Of a DNA stretch of 64,000 nucleotides, positions 59,124-64,000 are shown one piece after another. Both the position numbers and the translations under genes were made by a program. Source of the stretch: Liquidambar formosana (lineage: Eukaryota > Streptophyta > Magnoliopsida > Saxifragales > Altingiaceae); NCBI GenBank assembly GCA_039720395.1, contig CM077829.1:26807842-26871841 (forward strand), in the 5' to 3' direction. The first letter of the stretch is position 1; each line of letters begins with the position of its first letter. The notes below the pieces were generated by a model. It ran no database searches. It worked only from the letters and a program-made list of their open reading frames with translations, and was not told the DNA's origin.

Positions 59124-59480
59124 TTTAAATAACAGAAAATTCAACATTAAAAGGAATTTCATGCAAAAATATTTTTTTCAAAATAGTCTTGCAAAAAAAT
59201 TATGCGTATATGTTCCCCAATTAATTACATATACATATCTTAGATCCATATACATTCATGCATATTTTGTGTTTGTTAATTTTTTTTTTAAAAAAAAAAA
59301 GAAGAAAATTCGAAGTGTATATATATATATATAGAAGTTCATGATCATTTAAAATATATATGTATTTGTACATCCATAAAAAAAAAGGGGAAAAAAAAAA
59401 AAAGCAAAAAAAAAAAAAAAAAAAAAAAAACCAATACACGATAAGTATCAATTAAAAAAAAAAAAAAAAAAACTAACTAA
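59076..59480. repeat. (TA)n, T and A runs
   Basis: A TA repeat at 59076-59116, a T run, a second TA run near 59318, and long A runs at 59380-59475. Confidence 0.8.
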
Positions 59481-60599
59481 AACTAAAACTAAAATCAAAT
59501 GGGCCAGCCAAACTCCTTAAGTGGTTCTCCAATAGTTGAACCACTCGAGCGAGAGAGAACCAGAGAGTGAGACTAAGTGAGTGCTCCCACCGATGGTCGA
59601 TGAGCAGTGACTGTCGACGAGTAGCGATGGCTGACGAGAAGGATGTTGCTACCGCCCACCGTAGACAACCAGATCTGATAAAAGACCACCAAACCTGAGA
59701 AAAGATCACTAGATGTGGATTCAAGAACCTAGTTGAGCAACCCCTAAAGCCACGAAGTGATGATTACAAACCCAATTCACCCTCGAATGCCTCGACCCTC
59801 ACTAGATCTCTTTGTCTTAGAAGTGGGAAACTATTGCATATTGGTACGATAAATGTCGAACAGTTTAGATGAGATATCGTTTGAAACCCACGGGAAGCCG
59901 ATATCTCGACCTTCTCGTCCCTATTTGTTTGAGATCTCGATGTTATCGGATGAGAAAGGGGATAAAACATATATTCTTGTATCGGTGGGATTAATCGTCT
60001 TGGGCATAGACGATTCCAGGTTGACCTGGCGAGATCTGGGTGAGATGATCAAGATTTCGAACTGTAATCCCGACAACTTTTTTTTTTTTTTTTTTTAATA
60101 ATTTAAAATTTTAATTATATTTAGGTTCCAAAATTCTGAAAAATTTGTATACATGGCCAGCTCAATAGGATTGTTTTAAACTAAAAATTATGAACATTAT
60201 CTCCTTGAATTAAACCCTTTATTAATTTCACTTAAAAGCCCATTACTTAAATAATAAAAGAAGAAAATCTTTATGGGCATTTTATTAATTTTGATGCAAC
60301 TGGGAGGCAACTCATCAAGTTTGGTATTTAAATAAAAAAGCAATGCTATATTACCCAAAGAGTTTGTCTGAATCCTCCTCATCCAAATGACATTACAGTT
60401 GGCTAACCAATTAAAAAATCATTAATGCAAATGTTAAAAAACACCAAAAATTTTTGTCCAAAATATGTGGCAGCAGCTGCCACGTCTTTTGGACCAGTAG
60501 ATTTGAGCCACCACACCTGTTGGACAAGTAGATTTGAAATTTTATGAAATTTTTAATTAGGTCGTTAAGCTGCCACATCGTTTGGACAAGTAGATATGA

Positions 60600-61108
60600 G
60601 GGTTTATGGGCGGAAATGATGGATCATCTCTTTATTCATTGTGGAGTGGCGAGAAGTTTATGGGAATTGGTTCCATCTTTCTGGAGTGAATTGGGTTCTT
60701 CCTTCAACCACTCATGACACTATTATTGGTTGGTGGTGTAGAGGGGGCCGGAAGGGTACTAAGGCAGTGTGGAAGATGGTTTCCTCATGCACTTTTTTGG
60801 TGTATTTGGAAAGAAAGAAATTTGAGAACTTTCAACAGAGAGGAAAGGAACTATGTGGAGCTCAAGTCTATTTTGATTAAATATCTCTATTGGTGGTTTA
60901 GTAGCTATAAGGGTGGTTGTTACATTTCTTTTTTAACTTTCATTGACTCCCTTAAGTTTTAGTTGGGATTGGGGCTTTGTTGTTTCCCCCGTTTTGTTGG
61001 TCCCCCGGTTTTGTTATAGGGAGGCCAAGCTTTTCACTTGTATATGTCTTATGTATGAGGGTTAAGCCCTTTTGGTTTCAATACATATCATTACTTCATA
61101 AAAAAGAA
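60600..61108 (+). pseudogene. LINE 3' end (ORF2 C-terminus and tail)
   Basis: Plus strand with HPLFIHCGVAR-like words, then in one frame HALFWCIWKERNLRTF near 60790 and ELKSILIKYLYWW near 60860, as in the C-terminal part of plant L1 ORF2. Past the stop at 60960 the tail contains GGGTTAAGCCCTTTTGGTTT and ends TTCATAAAAAAG, a short A tail. It is severely 5'-truncated and lies inside the hAT element. Confidence 0.75.
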
Positions 61109-62020
61109 TAAGATGTGAGGAAAAAATTGGATTATATAGCATTGCTCTTTTTAGGACAGCTATTCATTGTGGGATGACATGATAACTGTCACGTCATTTG
61201 GGCAAGTAAATTTAGAAATTTTAGCATTTTCTTAAACAAATATAGGTTATTTGTAATTTTTTTTTAAAATTTGTATTCATGCTACTAGTTCAGCCCCACC
61301 AACTGAAGAATCCTTGGTCCGTCCCTGGTCATTGGGAATGATGCTTGAGCTTTTAGTCTGTCTAGCAAATATGAGGAAATCTTACCCTTATTCCCATGTG
61401 ATACCTTGATTAAATGCTATGATGAGGTGAATTTTATAACTTCACTGCTCCTTAAGTAGTTTCCAATTTCGTATGAGCAATATATCATGTTCCATTGGAA
61501 TGGATGCACTTATTCACTTTGCGGACACCACTTATTTTTTTATAGTTTTTTTATGTGGTGGTGAAGCGTTTAGTATGGGATTGGTTTTTCTTAGAGCTGT
61601 CATTGAAATGCTTATTACTGTGAAGAACACACTCTTTTTCTGGCAATAATTTTTTTAAAGTAATACATTTTTCTGTTTCTACAGTCTGTAGTTTTAAGAT
61701 TGTTCCGTCAATAGTTAGGTACCGATAGTTGTTAGACTTACAGTTCAATGTTCTACGAAACTTTTCTCTGCTGGGAATGGAGATTTTTTCTTTCTTTTTT
61801 TTTTTTTTTTTTAAATTTTTTTTTTCCCACTGTTTTTCACCTTTTCTTATATTTGTACTTTTATGGTAAGAGTTTAACTTAGTGGACTGTTTACTATCAT
61901 GTGTACAACCATGGACCTGCTGTATGCAACACACACGCAGATAGACATTATTTTAGTATTTTTCCCTATTGTAAATACAAATTTTATTGATTTTGATTCT
62001 ATTTACTCTATGGCCCTTAG

Positions 62021-62173
62021 CTGTGGATGTTCTTGTACCACGTGAGGAGCAGATTTTGAACTGCAACATGCCAGATACAGAGGATGGTTTGGTTTATGAA
62101 AATCAAGATGACGAAGCTGTGGCAATGATTGAGGAATCACCTCCATGTGGTGGAATGAACTTGAACCGACATG
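62021..62173 (+). CDS. POB1: POB1/LRB-type protein, exon 2
   Basis: Begins after TTAG at 62020, completing a Thr codon from exon 1. It reads VDVLVPREEQILNCNMPDTE, then DDEAVAMIEESP, and ends with the first base of a Gly codon at 62173 before GTATGT. This acidic linker matches the region between the N-terminal block and the BTB domain of POB1/LRB proteins (EEQIL and an EGEAMVEE-like acidic run). It is the least conserved part of the family, so support rests on splice sites, phase and the EEQIL anchor. Confidence 0.85.
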
Positions 62174-62481
62174 GTATGTCCCCTTTTTTCTTTCCTTTTG
62201 GTTTTAACTTTGTTTATGTTAATTCATTCTTGAAGCCCCCTTACCAATCTGATATGGAATCATGATTATAATTATAACAACCTTGAGATCAATTACTCGG
62301 CTTTGGTAGGCTGTGGCAATATCTCTTCCTAAACATGGGTCCCACCCTCGTCTATAAAGAGAAATTTGAAGTTTTGGGTTTGTCATTTATATATACATTC
62401 ATCAGAAGTTGTCTTCAATTCAAATTGTATTAGTTGTCTGCTGCATGTCACACATTCCAAGATCATTTGATACTTTTCTAG

Positions 62482-62603
62482 GTGATGAAGCTGCTCATAG
62501 CAATGATTCATCCTGGAGCATGGACTGTTCAACAGTTCTTAGGGTCAAGACTATACACATTAGCTCTCCAATTTTAGCAGCAAAGAGTCCGTTTTTTTAT
62601 AAG
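62482..62603 (+). CDS. POB1: POB1/LRB-type protein, exon 3 (start of the BTB domain)
   Basis: Acceptor CTAG at 62481; donor GTGAGAG at 62604. It reads [20 protein letters not shown] and [20 protein letters not shown], an almost perfect match to the POB1/LRB BTB entry (the [17 protein letters not shown] core). The reading frame is complete at the 3' end (phase 0). The BTB domain mediates dimerisation and CUL3 binding. Confidence 0.93.
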
Positions 62604-62686
62604 GTGAGAGTTTTTACTTTGATTTGCACTGCTTTTCTTTCTTGGCTTTCTTGAATAACTATTTTATTTTGGGCCTCTTATTGTAG

Positions 62687-62750
62687 CTTTTTTCAAATGG
62701 GATGAGAGAATCAGAGCAGCGACATGTAACTCTACGAATTAATGCTTCTG
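62687..62750 (+). CDS. POB1: POB1/LRB-type protein, exon 4 (BTB domain continues)
   Basis: Acceptor TTGTAG at 62686; donor GTATTC at 62751. It reads LFSNGMRESEQRHVTLRINA then Ser and the first base of the next codon, conserved in the family. The rest of the BTB domain, the BACK region and the C-terminus are not in the window: 62751-64000 contains no matching exon, so intron 4 is at least 1.25 kb. Confidence 0.92.
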
Positions 62751-62866
62751 GTATTCACAGAAACACTTAATTGGTTCTATTTTGGCCACACATCTTATGA
62801 ATACTGTTCAATTATATATATATATAGATATATAGATATACTGGGCTGTTCTTGTGCTGGATGCCT

Positions 62867-62993
62867 GGATATCATGAACTATCCTACATGATCACAGCCA
62901 TCCGTGGACAACATGCATGGGAGCATGACATTTCATGCACGGGCGCATGTCGACTATGGATGGCTGTGATTGTATGGGATAGCTGGGGTATTC
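62867..62993. mobile_element. Foldback element in intron 4
   Basis: Two arms of about 49 bases, imperfectly inverted, share GATCACAGCCATCCGTGG and its counterpart CTATGGATGGCTGTGATTG, plus CTATCCTACATG/TGTATGGGATAG. About 30 bases separate the arms. Confidence 0.65.
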
Positions 62994-63006
62994 CACACAT
63001 GATCAA

Positions 63007-63041
63007 AGCGCGCGCGCGCGCGCACACACACACACACACAT
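63007..63041. repeat. (GC)n(AC)n microsatellite
   Basis: About seven GC units run into about nine AC units. The alternating purine-pyrimidine run could adopt Z-DNA. Confidence 0.85.
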
Positions 63042-63078
63042 ACATGTACTGATATGCATATATAGATACTTAAAATTG

Positions 63079-64000
63079 TTAACTTTGTGTGATCAATAAT
63101 GTGGTTGTTGATCTTATACTTATGGTATGGTTGTACCTTCAGAACTAATTTTTGCTTCATCTATTTTTTCTATAGTCATTTTAAAATGGTCAATCCATTG
63201 TGGAGGTTACCCCCTCGGGGATTCACCTTCTACGGATCAATTGGTTGGTGTCTTGGTGAGAACATGTATTGATCCCTGCAATGCATTCTTAAAATGTTCC
63301 TGTGCTACAAAGATGTATAAAATGAGTGAAGCACCTAAGTCAGATGCACTAAGTTATAGAGACATTTCATTCACAGCAAGGTGTAGAACAAGAAAAATAA
63401 ACACAGGCAATTCAATTGCGTCCTAACATTTGGGGGTGACAGGCATATCGCAAAGTGGGTGGCACATCACCAATGGATGAAACTGGTGGATTTATTTGGT
63501 GGATGTAGCTTGACTTCTTATATGTCAAGGACCAATAGAGTACCTGAATTTCTCTTCAAAGCTAAGATAATGTCTTCAAGCCAATTGGGATTGGTTAAAA
63601 AGTTTGTAAGTTTTTGCCGTCAACACTCATGAAAATAGTGATGCTCTTGCTAGAACTGTAAATGGACCGAACTGAGTCCAAGTAATAGGTGACTCGTTGT
63701 TGGCTTGGTAAAAAAGGAAAAAGGATAAAAATAAAATGGAGCTTAACTCGTTTGTGTTGCAAATGGTATGAGTAACAAAGCCCATGTCAGAAAATGTGCA
63801 TTTTTCTAGAAGGACATTTCAAGGAAAAATTGTTACAGTTCATTTATATGAATTCTAGTTAATTCTTAGCTTTATGTGATCAATAATTTAGCTGTTGATC
63901 TCGTTCTTATGGTCTGGCTGTTGCACTGGCACTCATTTGTATTGCATCTATTTTTCCTTTAAAATTTTTAAAGAGACAATCCATGATGGAGGGTACCTGA
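63079..64000 (+). repeat. Direct repeat of about 134 bp at the two ends of a 0.9-kb stretch in intron 4
   Basis: 63079-63212 and 63867-64000 share TGTGATCAATAAT, CTGTTGATCTCGTTCTTATG-type words, GCATCTATTTTT and CAATCCATGATGGAGG-type words, in the same order. The right copy runs to the window edge. The 650 bp between them has no recognised frame. Confidence 0.6.

Larger units (their letters stand above)
58296..61335. mobile_element. hAT element, 3.0 kb, with perfect 8-bp target duplication
   Basis: The element is 58304-61327: it starts CAGGGACGGAACCAAAGG and ends CCTTGGTCCGTCCCTG (inverse CAGGGACGGACCAAGG). GTCATTGG flanks it at 58296-58303 and 61328-61335. No transposase is recognised. It carries a MITE copy, several microsatellites, a LINE 3' end and repeated words near the right end (CCACRTCGTTTGGACAAGTA-like, four copies near 60480, 60515, 60570 and 61190). 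Confidence 0.88.

Noticed and set aside
63127..63426. Further exon of the POB1-like gene
   Set aside because: None of the frames in 62751-64000 contains the expected continuation of the BTB domain, and the region is part of a direct repeat.

Overview
This is a stretch of flowering-plant nuclear DNA: AT-rich, spliced genes with GT-AG introns, and mostly nested LTR retrotransposons of plant lineages (Ty1/copia with an initiator-Met primer site; Ty3/gypsy Tat-like elements with a second RNase H and about 3-kb LTRs), plus LINE, hAT, PIF/Harbinger-like and Helitron DNA. The species cannot be named from the sequence.

Layout. 1-1745: 5' end (gag, primer site, LTR) of a minus-strand copia element (A). 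It sits inside the 5' LTR of a plus-strand copia element B (1746-11154), whose coding region is wrecked although its LTRs are nearly identical. B sits inside the reverse transcriptase of a plus-strand Tat-like gypsy element C (11155-26711). C also carries a solo LTR of its own family (11810-14707) with a perfect target duplication. After the decayed pol, C carries two antisense genes: a DUF7745-like gene (broken) and a five-exon plant mobile domain (PMD) gene that reads through without a stop for a predicted 444 codons. Then come a 93-bp tandem repeat and the 3' LTR. C lies in a minus-strand LINE (26712-28975). Next are a short hAT element (29485-30171), a truncated minus-strand Tat element D (gag and LTR, 30506-36424), the 3' end of another Tat element E (36425-43666) holding its own solo LTR, and nested inverted-repeat elements and a Helitron (43716-48015).

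48016-64000: the only host gene recognised, a POB1/LRB-type BTB/POZ protein on the plus strand. Exon 1 is at 48388-48646. Intron 1 is 13.4 kb and filled with transposable elements. Exons 2-4 are at 62021-62173, 62482-62603 and 62687-62750. The gene continues past the right edge.

Most interesting points: (1) a roughly 80-bp quasi-palindromic module found upstream of the TATA box in three Tat LTRs and again next to both antisense genes inside C; (2) an array of potential hairpins in B with an identical 17-nt loop and different, self-complementary stems; (3) an intact spliced antisense PMD gene inside an otherwise dead retroelement; (4) a datable insertion stack; (5) a host gene whose N-terminal exon is separated from the BTB domain by 13.4 kb of mobile DNA.
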